Source of the DNA: Gorsachius magnificus
Taxonomy: Eukaryota > Chordata > Aves > Pelecaniformes > Ardeidae
Direction of reading: 5' to 3'
DNA length: 64,000 nt
Assembly (NCBI GenBank): GCA_034008185.1
Contig: CM067081.1
Location: 150,008,258 to 150,072,257, forward strand
In this document: positions 10,843 to 23,515 of the stretch, in pieces
How positions within the stretch are numbered: position 1 is the first letter of the stretch
Layout of the letters: every line of letters begins with the position of its first letter
Program-made: the position numbers and the translations under genes
Notes under the pieces: generated by a model
The model's input: the letters and a program-made list of their open reading frames with translations, nothing else
Told to the model about the DNA's origin: nothing
Database searches by the model: none

Positions 10843-13800
10843 AGATATTCAACGAATAACTAAGCTGCTTACAACTCTCTTCAGTCTGAACAAAACATAC
10901 ATACTGCTGAAAAAAAGATGCCGATGCAATACCCAAAATGCATCATTCCCCAAGAGAATGGGAACCGTATAAGCTCTGGAGGGGCAACATTTCCTACTGC
11001 GGCTCAGACCTGCAGAGGTCACCTATCCACCACGACACTGGGGTGGATGACTAGCAAAGAGCCAACAGAGCCAACAGAGTTGGTGGTTTGACAAGATGGA
11101 TAATTGTCATCTTGAATCTATAGTCTGGCAGGACGACGACAACATCTTCATATTCTACATCTCGGCCATCAGGTGATTAGAAAGTTGTGGTCACCTCTGA
11201 TCCCAGCCAGGTTTATAGCAATTGTTCAATGCAGAGATGCTCGGGAACACAAGGCTCAAGCAATGACTCCTCTAAGCTAGCTGCCACTGTCAGATGTTTG
11301 AAAGGAAGGTATTAGAGATTTACAGGGCCAGGAAGACCATTTAACCTCCTGTCCAGGAGAAGGAGGCCTGATGCCTTCTAAAACAGCTAGAATAAAATTC
11401 ATAAACTGTGTGTAAGATTTTTATCCATATAAATGTCTAATCCTTTCTGCATTCTCCTACGCTCTTGGTCTCAGTTATTTACGTGCTGTAAGGAAAAAAT
11501 AAGTTTCACCTATGTCAGATGTTTTATTTCAATTTCATTGAAAACCTTGTATTATGTAAAAGTATACACAGGAATGCCTGGCTTACTTCTCCATATGCCA
11601 AAGTTTATATTCTTCTGTCATGTTGCTTTTTATTACTCTTCACTCTGACTAAGGATGCGTAACCTTTTCAGTCTCCCCACAGCTCTAAGCATTTTCATGC
11701 TAAATATTTGTAGCAGAGTGATCAGAAATGAGCATATGATATTTTACTTTTACGACTGGAGTCCCAGAGAATCACTCATCTCTCCACCAAAGCGATCCAG
11801 CACATCCCCATTGCCAGCAGCCTCCTACTCATCCCAAGCGAGGGGAGCAACGGAGGGAGCGGGGCTGCTTACATCGGACCCTTTCAAGCTGCAAAATTCA
11901 TGACTACCGGAGGAGTTATGTGCTGCCGTACCATGCCAGCCAGCGTCGGCTGTGGTAATGCAAACAACACGGCATTAACCCTGCTCCCCGCTAGGAAACA
12001 AAGTCTCCCACTCATTCCTTCGAGAAGTTAAAGGTACTCATTTCTGAGGGACTTGCGGGGTGGGTAGATACGCTCACTGCAGTTCTCCAAAGATAGCTCA
12101 GAAATAACCTGGGAGGATCCCAGATGAAGGCTGGGTGTCTTCTTACATCTGTCTGGTCTGGGAGATGGAGTGTAAACAGTGGCACATTAGCCTAGATTAA
12201 TTACAGACTGCCAGTATTTTGCTTTCATGTAGCGAGCTCCGGGAACATAACACCGCTGATAATTAAATAGCGCCTTCCATCAAAAGGCCCTAAACCACCC
12301 AGCAAACCAGCCGAGCTGTTGAGGTAGGGCTGCTGGGGTGGCACGCAGCAGTGGCTGAGCAGGACGTAGGAACACAGCACTCTTGTTTAGGAAACGAAAA
12401 ATTTCTGCTGAAACTACAGAAGGAATTATCACGTGGTTTACATTACGTACCACACAGTAAAACCTGGGCAGGATTAGCATCAGTGCCAGGAGACCTTCAC
12501 AGGTTGGACAGAAAGTTTTATGTCCCATGAGAAAGACCATTTCTCCCACGACACAACACCCTATTTTTTCTTTTTCCTGGAACATTGGCTCAGTAACGAC
12601 TGAGGGAGAGGGAGGGTGTGGGGGGGAAAAGCATCTCCTACTCTGTCTTCTGCGGATACGGGGTTTCTTTGCCGCTTTCCTACACAGAATATGAGCAACG
12701 TGCAGGTTTTATTTAGGAGGTGGCAGCCCTCAGGTAAGCAAGGGTGAGAAAATACAGAACGGGAGATGGGCGCCAACAGAGAAAAGCTTGCAGCAGCGGG
12801 GTTAGTCTTCTGCATTACCACATCCCTTCCTTCCCCCTCCCCAGGCATGCCCGGCCCATCGGTTATGCCGGGGTCACCAGCCTAGCACACCAGTGCAGTG
12901 TCAATACTGGGAGGTGGATGATCAAACCCACACCCTTCTCCTGCACCACATCCCAGCTGGGTTACCACATCCCCGTCTCCCTGCTCGTTTCCTTTTCTCT
13001 CCCTTCTGCTTCCAGCCCTGAGGCTGCTTTTCCCTTCTCTACCCCCCGCTCCTCATCCCCTTGCACTAAATGCCCACCAACAGCAAGGGAAGCTCCCAGT
13101 TACTCTGGCTGGCACAGCTGAATGAATTGCTGCTGTAAGGCTGGGCTGCTCCCCAAAACCGCAACCCTGATCTCGTCAGCTGTTCCCTCAAAGGCACCAA
13201 AATGAGAGGCCCATGCAGAAGCCAAAGGGAGAGCAGGGGCTGCCAAGGTCTATCCAGTTGCAACAGGGAGCAGAACTGGCAGAGGCGTATGTTTTTCCTG
13301 CCCACCACATCCTCCGGTGCTACCTCACATCTCTCTGAAGATGAGACTGGGAACCTGCAGTTCGGGAACTCAACACCTCAACATCAGCTGCCCTTTGCAG
13401 GCGGTCTCCTGCCCTGGAGTCCCAGGATACCGGGACTGGGGACATTAACACACCAAAACACCGACCAAATCCCTTCAGCACTCCTGGAGTGACTCTCAGG
13501 AACTCCAGCTCGAGCATCAGCAGTGTCACTGACGGGCAAACCAACGTGCTGTCCTCAGAGTGCAGCGCTACCCCTCGGCCGTTCCACACGACCTGCCCTC
13601 TGTGCAGGTGCAGCGACCGATCCAGTCCATCTCACCCTTCTGCAGCTGGGTTCAAGGCAAAGCCTCCGATGCTCTTCAAGAAGCAGACACTCAGGCTGCA
13701 ACCTGCCCACCCATCCTAGATGGTTGACATGCCCAGCCAGGAGGTGATCCATAGCGATAATGGGGGTAGGGAGAAGGGCTTAAAGGGGAAAGAAGGAAGG

Positions 13801-16630
13801 GAGCAAGCTTCAAGCAGGAGCAACACTTATTTTTGAATGGCTAGTTACAGGTTATTATGGTTTAGTTAATAATCTGACGTGGGCTACAGAGAGACATACG
13901 CTTCCCATCCAGCACCTCCTTTCCTAATAGAGGCATCTTTCTGGCATGTTGCACAGCCAGACTTTACTTTTCACATAACCTTTGAATGAAAGCCATGAAT
14001 ATTTATGTCACAGCATGCGGTACAGCAGCTGGAGCATGAGGCTGTGGGACAGCTGTTTGTGAATTCTGCCTACCCCTGCCAGAAAACAACCCCTTCCCCA
14101 AGCCCTGCCATCCCATCACTGAAACCAGGTAATCCCAGCTACAGAAGCTGCACCAACTCCTCAGGGCTGAGGTGAGGGTACTGATGGACGGGAAGAGGGA
14201 GGGAATGGATCACTTTGCAGATGGAAAGCACCAAAAAACAAAGTACAGGAAAGCCAAGTAAATACAAAGCTGTCAAACTTCTACAACAATATCTGCCAGG
14301 ATTGTTCACTTACCTGCCACCTTCCTAGGAATCGACGGACGGTCAAAAAAGCAGAACCAGACGCAGAACCCACAGGGGAAGCTAAAGAAACTAATTCCCA
14401 TCTGCTCTCTCAACAATCCTGTATTACAGAGAAGATAAACTACACCTGGGCAGGTCCAAATAGCAATGGTAATCCTCTGCACTCTCTGCTGCTGGCAGCC
14501 ATCAGCGCCCAGGTGAAGTCCATGAAGGAAAGGAGGCAAGCAGAAGTCACAGAGCCTGGGTTAACTCCAGAAACCCCAGTCCTCAGCCCTCACCTTCACA
14601 ACTGAATCCTCCCAGAACAGTCTGAAAGATTTGATTGCCATTAGCATGAAGCACACGTCCCGGAGCTCCAGGATCCCTCGGTGTAGACCAGGATCCCTGT
14701 GTGCCAGGAGCTCTTTGCCAGCAAAGCTGCACGGCTTTGGTCTGCGTTGTGTGGCTTGAGCTGCAGTAACATCCAGAGGCCCCGGTGTGCCAGGCGCTAT
14801 AAAGCACAAGGCTGAAATTACTTCGCATCATCGTTATCTCCCTAGATAAAACCTTATACTGAAGAGTTTTCTCATCGCCTTTTTTAGTAAGACAGCCACA
14901 TAGCAACACCGGCATTCCTCTCACTCAGAGTGGCATAAGGAAGAAGAGAGGAAAATGTATTCAGCAGCCAGAGATGTGACTGCAGTACACGAGATGTGCA
15001 GGCAGAAGCTCCTGGCGAGCTCATGGAGAAAGAGCAAGGGCTTCCACCCACCCATTTGCCTGGGTAAGACCCTGAGAGTCCCCAGCAGGTTTGTGCCACC
15101 AGTGTGGCTACGCTTGCCCTGCTGCTGTTACTCGCGTGAGGCAGAGACGAAAGTGAGCTCTGGTGTGTGCCTCCTTGCCTGGCATCCGCCCCTCGGCATG
15201 GCCACGCTGCGGGAACACCTTCCCTTCCCGTGAAATCACTCCCACTGCACTAGCAGAAACGGCAGAGGAAGACAAGCCAACAAGGAGGACTAGAAATTGC
15301 AAAATCTAAATCCAAATCTAGTCACCAAGTTGCATCTGTTCCTCACGCGTTTCTTGGAGGTGTACATTTCTGTCCCAACATAAGCGAAAGCCCAAGGACT
15401 CCAGTTGTCAGCCTGCTGCCAGTGCTGGAGTTCTTTCGGATATATTTAGAGCATCACACCAACTCCTCTACTCAATAAGCCATGATATTTGAGCTACAAT
15501 TTTTTTTTTTTTTTTCCTTTTTTGCTTTTTTTAAGGTGACCTATCTGAAGAAGCTCTTGGATTGTAAATCTGGTTGCTGAACAAGAAAAATATGATTGCC
15601 CCAATGTTATTTTATTGCTGCAATTAGCGTGTCTTTTTGTTTATAGAGAGTAGGCTTTATGTCTGTCTTTCAAGGACAAGCTCCTGATCAAGACTAAAAT
15701 TCTGGGTGAGACGACTGACCAAAGCATCTGACCCAAGGCTGAAAATAAAAGCTGGCTTCCCACCTTAGTTTCCAAGTAAACTCCAGCAAATGACGCAGCA
15801 CCCCATACAGCATTTCACAGGCAGTGCAGATATATTTAGCCTGGTATGCCCCTCCCAAAGCGTAGCGTGGGGCACAACCGGCTGAGCAAAACCCAGGGAG
15901 GAATAGAGGAAAATGAACTGGGCAAACCCTCCTCTCCTATTCAGTAGTGTGGCTCTTGTTTACTTGCTTTGTTTAAAACAAAACAAACAAAAAACCAAAA
16001 AAAGGAAACTTTGCAAGAGGAATATTATTTTCAGGTCAGGCAGCAAGCCCAAGAGCTATAATCAGGAAGCTGGAAATTAAGAGTTTAATTTATTTGTGTT
16101 GTCGAGTGTTCTTCGTATGTCCATCCAGACAGGAACATAGGGGATGAGAACGGCACCTACCCTTCCTCCTCAGTCTTGTTGCAAGAGAAAACGGTGTGCC
16201 ACATGAGCATCACAGAAATATGAACGTGTTGGGACTCCTCTTTCATAGATGTGGAACTAGGGGAAAATAAGCCACTTCTAACAGTGATATTTAGGTGCCC
16301 CAAGAAGCACAATGGTTGCTATTGGGATCTCAAGCAGTTCCTGAGGGGGATGAATTTCAGCCGTGTATAGCCAGCTAACTTGCAAACTGGTGCATTTCAG
16401 CAGACACCTCCCCAGAGGGATGCTGCTGGGGGTCACCCCAGGAAGAGGGTCAGAAAGACAGCTTAGCTCTAGAAAGCCCAGATTTTGCCCCGAGAACCCC
16501 AGGAAGTGATCTCCTTCTCAGCCTCCACCAAATCAGATAGCAAATAAACCAAAAGATGGTGATCAGAACGATAAAAGGCAGTGGCTGCTCAGGAGCTTCT
16601 GCCAACCTGTTGGGTTTTGGCACCAGCAGG

Positions 16631-16693
16631 TTGTACATGGTGATTCCCTAGATTGTACATGGTGATTCCCTACATTGTACATGGTGATTCCCT
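16631..16693 (+). repeat. 22-bp tandem repeat, about 2.9 copies
   Basis: Copies begin at 16631, 16653 and 16675 with the shared core TTGTACATGGTGATTCCCT. They differ at only one or two positions, so the duplication is young and may vary in copy number between individuals. No gene context is recognised. Confidence 0.95.
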
Positions 16694-19600
16694 TCCACCC
16701 AGAAAGCTACAGGGAGGGCTCTCCACCTTCTCCAGAAGGGCTCCCAGCTGCAGCGCAGGAACACAGGGTGTCTTCTTGGCTTCTGTGCTGGACAATCTCC
16801 TGGCCTCAAATAAAAAAAAATTACATACCAAAGTCTTAGTTGTAAAGGACTTTCTTTTCTTCTCAAATTGGGACAATATTCCACTACATAGTAGAAATGA
16901 AACAAGAAGTCAGGGCAAAACCTAACGATGAGGTTGCATGAACAGGAGTATCCTATCGAGACCCCTAACCTGCAGCTTTCCCTAACACGGCTGGTTTTAG
17001 TTCGAGCCTTTGGGAACCTTTCACTCCACAGGATGAACTCTCAGTTCAGGGCTGGACTCAGCAGAGTGCGATACCTTAGGGAGACCTCAGTGCAAAACAC
17101 AAAGCAGCTTCTCTTATTATTTCCCTCATCCCCAAATGGGAGGTAGGGTAGGGCCAGGGAAGGTTCATGGCCCTGAAAAGATTTTAATGTCCGAGTAACA
17201 CTGCAAGCCCAAAGATTTTTGATCTCTCAGAGTTGCACCACTTCATCCTCTCCTGTGACAGTTTAGGAGGTTGAGTGGAGTAGTTGCCTCCCAGATTTCC
17301 CAATCTTTTGCTCCTTCCCCCTAAAAATTGCTCTCTCGAGGGCTCCTTTCCATGGCCTTCCCTCAGCCAAGAAAGGCCAAGAACAACTTTTTGCTCCCAG
17401 CACACGTTATCACTGCCCTGGGCCAGCCGGCTAAGAGAGGAGACTATTATTTAAAGAGGTGCAGAGAGGAACTGGGATAGGATCGTAACCACTGACCCTC
17501 GGGGCACCCTAAAGCACAGGACCACAACGTGCTGAGACGCGAATAACCCTCCTCCTGCGGGGAAAGTTGGGCAGTGCCGCTGTGCGTGACCACGATCCAA
17601 GAGCAAACCAGGTTTGGAAACCCCTACACATTGGTGTCCCGTTTCACGGTCCTGCAGCCACGGAGACAAATAATACTTTATAACACACAGCTTGAGGAAA
17701 TCTCTTTTTCTTACCAGATTTTTAAAAAAGCAATATAAGATTTTTTTTTTTTCTAATTTGAGATTAAAAATTGTTTGTTCCTGCAAACAATTTCTGTCCC
17801 GTCAGTTGCTTGTGTGTGTATTGCTGACATCTGCTACCTGAGCACACAAGAACGACAGGCATGGCTTCTTATCCTCTGACTGGGTAAGTGCAATTCCCAG
17901 AATCAAATTTATGATGCAACCATTTAAAGTTAGGATGCCAAGATTTAGGCCCCTTCAATAGCGTTTGCTTTAACATGCTAACGCTGTATCTGTGAGCATT
18001 TCCATTATGCAAAAACTTTGTTAAAATACCCACAAAGAGCGTGGAAGGCTCTTCAAACACCATCACCACTCTTCCTCTATATATTGGCCAGTACTAGCCC
18101 AAAAGTTTAAAATATTCACCTAACTCATCATTGCTCCAGAGATGTTTGTAACAGTCCCATCAATGCCGTACACAAGGGAGGTTTCTGTGAGAACCAGACT
18201 TTCCTCCTTCAAGAATATGTCTCCTGCTCATTTAGATTAATTGATTTCACACACAGTTGTTTATGTGTGTGGCCTCCCTTGATTTTCTGAGCTCTCTTCA
18301 CTCCAAACAAAACAGCTTAGGGATGTAGATGGAGCCAATTGCATTTTGGAAAAGGGGAGATAACACCTCAAAGCCAGACAAAAAAAAGACATTTCTTGCT
18401 TCAGAGACTTTTCTCTCGATTCCGCTTTGAGGCAGCTATACAATAGCATGCTTCTGGGGAACACCATAAAACTGCTTCAGGGACACGCTGCACAGAGCCC
18501 GGCAGGAAGAAGTCCCCCACAATGGTGGGAAGGGGAAAAAGTAACTTCTGAGCAGAAAGATATATGGCAGTCTGCAAGATTGCAAACAATAGGCGACTGA
18601 GAAGCTGTCTCAACTTTTAAAACATCCTGATTTCATATAAGAGCCCCTAGCTAGACTGCGAGGACACCAGAGTCGTCCTCCTCCGTGCATGGAATAGGTG
18701 TCGGGTGGCTGCGCACTGCGCTCCCAAACACAGGTTAGAAAGGAAAATTTATCTTGGGAGAGAAATCTGGATATTAATTTGAAAGCACAACACAGAGCAC
18801 AAAAGATTAACTGCCCTCAGCCTCTCCAGACCAGCCCTGTGGACACGCCACAGATTCAATCTGCACTGAATTACAAGTCATCACACACAAAGTATTGAAG
18901 TAGCCGGCCAGCAAAACCAGTGGAAATATACTTTTGTGGATCTGGTCGGAGAATGGAATCTCTGTTCCCCAAGAAGGGCTGGGATTTCAACATTTGCCTG
19001 CGTCCCAAGTAAGGATGAAAGGTCAAAGTATTATACTATTTCATGCCATGAACAATACCAAACGTTTTTGATTTGAAAATGCGGGGGGGGGGAAAACCCA
19101 AGATATTATTGATAGAAACAAAACATTCAAAACTAAATGTTGATCCAAAATGAGAGATTTTGGGATGCTGAGCTGAAATTTAAACTCTTGTTTCAGGTTT
19201 CAACTTAAAATGACATTTAAGTCTGAATGTCAATTGAAAACAGAAATCATTAGGTTTTGAAACATCACTATGGAAGAATGTGTTTCTTCTGAAAATTTCA
19301 ATTTAGACCAAACCGTGTTTTCTTATGAAAGCCTTTTTATTTTGCCAGCACCATGTTTGTTTGTTTTGCTGCTTGAGGACTGGGCATTTGCTCCAAGCAT
19401 AGGGATGTCCACAATGGGCATATCCGCACCGGGGACACACCGGAGATTCCTTATAGAAGTCCAGGAATTTGCCATACTTGCACCCAGACTTGTTTAGGAA
19501 CCTGAAATATTACAGAGCAATTAGAGATTTTAATTTAGGGGACAGGGCCCACGGTGTTGGTTGAGTACTGGACAAAGAGAAACCTACCGTAGACAGGTGA

Positions 19601-19812
19601 GGAGTGGGATCTGAGGATACTCCTAGATGCCCTCCAAAGCAGCATCTCTTCATTAGCATACAAGATTACAGACCTCTTTCCAAAGGTCTGCTTTGCAAAA
19701 CCTTGGAAAGGAAAAGGGAAATGGGCCTCTGGAAACCTGGAAAAAATTACCTCTAATCGCTTGTTAATTATTTAATGTTAATTCTTTGCAGAAAAACAAC
19801 TCCAGCTCCAGG

Positions 19813-19846
19813 AATCCACAAAATTTCTGAATCCACAAAATTTCTG
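19813..19846 (+). repeat. Perfect 17-bp direct duplication
   Basis: AATCCACAAAATTTCTG is present twice in immediate tandem (19813-19829 and 19830-19846) without mismatch, suggesting a recent slippage duplication. Confidence 0.95.
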
Positions 19847-20460
19847 AAGCAGTCTTTAGGCAGATGTATGACTGCCAGCAACCCCTGTCCTGTGCACAAA
19901 TAACCAGCCAGAGTTTTCTGTGGAAGAGGGGACAACGAGAGAAAGCAGTACATCCCAAACATGGGGTTGTAAACTTTGACTGAAAAGGCGACTATGCCAC
20001 TTATGTCTGCTGCTTCGGCCCCGTGGGATGATGGCTATGAACTCGCGAGTCCGCACAGCACAAAAACCATGCAGCAAGTCAATTTGCAGCGACCAGCCAC
20101 AGATGCAGGCCCTCAGACTACAAGTCATCCAGACTGCCTGGAAGATCCACTCAGCACAATGCCAAGGGACAGCGAGAGAAAGCCCTACCCAGGAAAGAGT
20201 GACAAGACCAAGTAATGAATTTGGATGTGATGATGTTGGTATTAAAAGCCAAAGGCTGCTGCACATTCAGGCAGAGGAGTAGAAGGGAAAAGTAAAATGT
20301 ATTTGGGTGGACTCACAACCGTGACTGAGCAGAGAAGCAACACCTGCCTGAGACCAAAACAGGGAATGGAGTGCATTCGAACAACTCTGCGGCTTTCAAC
20401 ATCAGACCAGCACCTGCTAGATTGATGGACCTTCTGGATGACCATCCATAACTTGGGAAG

Positions 20461-20585
20461 AGGTGTTGCTTTTGAGCTCTTAGGGACATGGTTTGGTGAT
20501 GGGATGGCAGAGTTAGGTTAATAGTTGGACTTGATGATCTTAAAGGTCTTTTCCAACCTAAACAATTCTATGATTCTGTGATTCT
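20461..20585 (+). mobile_element. CR1 LINE 3' end fragment, plus strand
   Basis: A short CR1 tail carries the diagnostic TGATGATCTTAAAGGTCTTT and TTCCAACCTAAAC segments followed by the terminal repeats ATTCTATGATTCTGTGATTCT-like (20563-20585). Only the 3' UTR is present. The subfamily differs from the two longer copies: it has the 'AAAGGTCTTTTCCAACC' type end instead of 'CTAGGGACCCCTTCCAACC'. The left edge is approximate. Confidence 0.88.
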
Positions 20586-21621
20586 CTTTCAACCCCAGGC
20601 TGAGTTTAGAAAGCTATGCCCACCCCACAGCAGCTTCTGACGCCTGTCCCAAGATGTGAAGGAGGCACAATTTTCACAGGGCTGTATCCTCCCCCATCCC
20701 TGCTCCGGCTCCAGCATACCCTACGGGCCAGCACACACATGTCCGTCCTCTTGCACACAGGTCTGCTGGATAATCCTTCCCTGGCTATGGACAACGGGTT
20801 TGGGCTCTGTGAAGATCAGCACCTCTTTTACCAGGAGCAAGAACAAGTTACTGGACCGGCTGGGAAATAAGAGGATAATCCTCCCTGTTGCCTCAGGGAA
20901 GTGCAGGAATTGGTAGAGGTGCCAGGCAAAGCCATCCCTGCTGGCTCAGAGCCATGCTGTGATGGTCACCTTCCATCTGCTCAGCTCAGGATTGACTGCA
21001 CAAAGCACGAGATTCGCCAGCTCAGATCTCACACAGGCGTACCAAAAGTGGCAGTGAACTGACAGAGCCTGAACTCTATTGTATTTAAAATACATTTCCT
21101 AGTTCAGCCTTGTCCACAAGCTAAAGTTAGGCTTAGCTAACACTAACTGTCTAAATGTAACCACTTTTCCTATTGCTTGTAGCTTGGGTTTATGCTTGAC
21201 TTAGAAGTGTTACCTGGCATCTCTAAGTAGGGCCTGGTCCAAACTATCAAGTTTACCCCATAAAACTTTGTTAGTTCATGGAGGGGAAAAAAAAAACCAA
21301 ACAAAAAAAACAACCACATGCCTCCCAACACCACAGTGAACACTGTTGTGCTGACAAAGATGCCTGCGTGGCCACAGCTGTGCCCACAGAAGGAGCTGTT
21401 ATTGCCTTCATTTATGGTCTTTGGAAAGGTGTCACAGCTACACGGGCAGAAAAGCCCGACACTGCCCAGCGTGCCCTGGCACTGCTCTGGCATAGGCACA
21501 ACCCAACACAAGCAGCAAATTCAGACAGAGATCAACTGGAGTAGATTGCTCCTGCTGTGTGAGTCTGGCCTAAATGGCACCATTTTCTTAGAAGATGCAG
21601 AAGTTTTACATGCCCTGTGGT
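20586..21621. other. Non-coding spacer between two CR1 copies
   Basis: About 1 kb lies between the short CR1 tail and the longer CR1 copy. It contains an A-rich run at 21285-21312 and chance frames only. Confidence 0.55.
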
Positions 21622-22103
21622 CAAAAAGACATGGAACTGTTGGAGTGGGTCCAGAGGAGGGCTACTAAAATGATCTGAGCTGGAGCACCTCTCCTATGAG
21701 GACAGGCTGAGAGAGTTGGGCTTGTTCAGCCTGGAGAAGAGAAGGCTGCGGGGAGACCTGATTGCGGCCTTTCAGTACTTAAAGGGGGCCTGTAGGAAAG
21801 ATGGGGAAAATCTTTTTAGTAGGGCCAGCTGTGACAGGGCAAGGGGTAATGGTTTTAAACTGAAGCAGGGTAGGTTTAGACTGGATATAAGGAAGAAATT
21901 CTTTACAACGAGGGTGGTGAAACCCTGGAATGGGTTGCCCAGAGAGGTAGTAGAGGCCCCATCCCTGGAAACATTCAAGGCCAGGTTGGATGGGGCTCTG
22001 AGCAGCCTGATCGAGTTAGCAGTGTCCCTGCTCACTGCAGGGGGGTTGGACTAGATGACCTCTAGGGACCCCTTCCAACCCAAAACATTCTATGATTTTA
22101 TGA
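21622..22103 (+). mobile_element. CR1 LINE, 5'-truncated copy, plus strand
   Basis: It contains GGGTCCAGAGGAGGGCTACT near its 5' end, the pol C-terminal coding region, a 3' UTR with GGTTGGACTAGATGACCTCT, and a 3' end in ATTCTATGATTTTATGAA. It differs from the inverted copy at 10331-10842 by roughly 15-20 scattered substitutions by eye over about 470 bp. Both therefore belong to the same, relatively recent subfamily. Confidence 0.95.
21716..22054 (+). pseudogene. CR1 ORF2 C-terminal fragment
   Basis: An open stretch of 112 codons covers the end of the CR1 polyprotein ([20 protein letters not shown], then [11 protein letters not shown] and [15 protein letters not shown]). The catalytic domains are missing. 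The frame remains open, in keeping with a young insertion. Confidence 0.85.
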
Positions 22104-23404
22104 ATTTGGTCCAAAACCAGAAGTCTCCACTACAGCGTGTAGAGTAAGGGGGCTACCCCATGAATATCTGCAGCAACCCCATACAAGATCGTAAAGCTCC
22201 AGTTAGTTTTTGAAGATGCAAAGCCAGGCAGAATTGACAGTGATGACAGCCACAGGATACTCCAAACCTTCCCAGCTGTGACACAGAAATGATAATGGCA
22301 AAATAGTCACTGAACAAAACCCTGACATTCTGCCAGGACCAATATTTACAGCAATTATTAATGAGTCTGGGCCACTGAACATAATAAGGAAACCTCTAGA
22401 ATTGCTCCATCTGTAAAAAGAAGAGAAAAAAGAAGTACAGTACAATTTTTTATGATTAGAGACAACTTCAGAGTACTTAGGAACACCTCAGAGAGTAATG
22501 AACCCGACAGTCACAAAATTATTTTTTCTGAAAAATGTTCCATTAATGAAGACGTATTCGGGCTCATATGTTTCTCTCACCATTCTGTGACATGTAACAA
22601 AGCTCAGAAACATTCTCACAGCTAAGCAAGGGAGATTCTAACTGAATTTGCTTTAGAGCTCTGACTTGTCCCTAATAGAGGTGCTACAATGCTTCAGGAC
22701 TCAGGGAAACAATGATACCAAACCAGCCAAGAAGCTGAGCAGAGAACTCGAAAAGGAAGATAAATTTAGGGAGACCAGTGAAATACTAGTATTGGTATGA
22801 CTTTTGTTAACCCTCTGCCCTTAATGATGAAAAAACCAACCCAAAACACGTGCTCCACCCAACCACTTCAGCGTCCTTCATCTCCAACTGAGATGGGAGA
22901 GTTTACAGAAAAGATATTTTCCCCAAATCCTTCAAATAAAGTAGACAGAGCTATATAGAGAGATGCAGTGTTGCTTTCCTTGTCTTTCCCTAAGATAAAA
23001 CTATCGAACCCTTCAAGCCTTTCTTGTGAGCTATCGAAAACCACAAATAAACCGAGAACTCTTTTTCAAACCCTTGCACGCAACAGTGCCATGAGCTCTC
23101 CAGCCACAAACCCGTTCCCGCTCTAGGAGTGAGTCTCCCTGCTAGAGACCTACACCGCGCATTATTTGATCATCTCATTTTGTTTTGCCTAATTCTGCTG
23201 CAGATCCCGAGACAAAGATTTGCAAAACGGGCTAGTCATTTTGAGTAATCAAGTCCAGACTACTTAAGCCTGCCCAAGCATCAGAAATAGCTGAACGCTG
23301 GAAAAAAATCGGGACCTTTGACAGCGTTTCAAGTTGGATACCCCAAATCACTAGTCACTGCTGAAAACCTTGGCCTTCATTACCTTTCCTCTGAATACAA
23401 GAGT

Positions 23405-23515
23405 TTTAAACGCAAGGCCACCGGGCTAGCTCAAAGAGTGACAGAGGAGGCCAGGATTCAAACCATCTCTCTGATGTGGTAGACCACAGCATTAGCTACA
23501 CGACAAGCAGGCATG
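23405..23515 (-). mobile_element. tRNA-derived SINE relic (MIR-like), minus strand
   Basis: On the minus strand, TAGCTAATGCTGTGGTCTAC resembles a pol III A box. A near-perfect B box (GGTTTGAATCC) follows at a tRNA-like distance, then CTGGCCTCCTCTGTCACTCT and CTAGCCCGGTGGCCTTGCG, which parallel MIR's 'ccggctctgccactta' and 'ctagctgtgtgaccttgg'. It is probably an old CORE-SINE. A tRNA gene is unlikely because the cloverleaf stems do not pair. Confidence 0.5.

Larger units (their letters stand above)
10843..20460. other. Non-coding, no gene recognised
   Basis: No exon with paired splice sites and a plausible peptide was found. Contents are two short tandem repeats (16631-16693, 19813-19846), homopolymers, and possibly a very old repeat around 12.26-12.30 kb that I could not classify. 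Confidence 0.55.

Noticed and set aside
23405..23515. Genuine tRNA gene
   Set aside because: A and B boxes are recognisable, but acceptor, D, anticodon and T stems do not pair, so a SINE relic is more likely.
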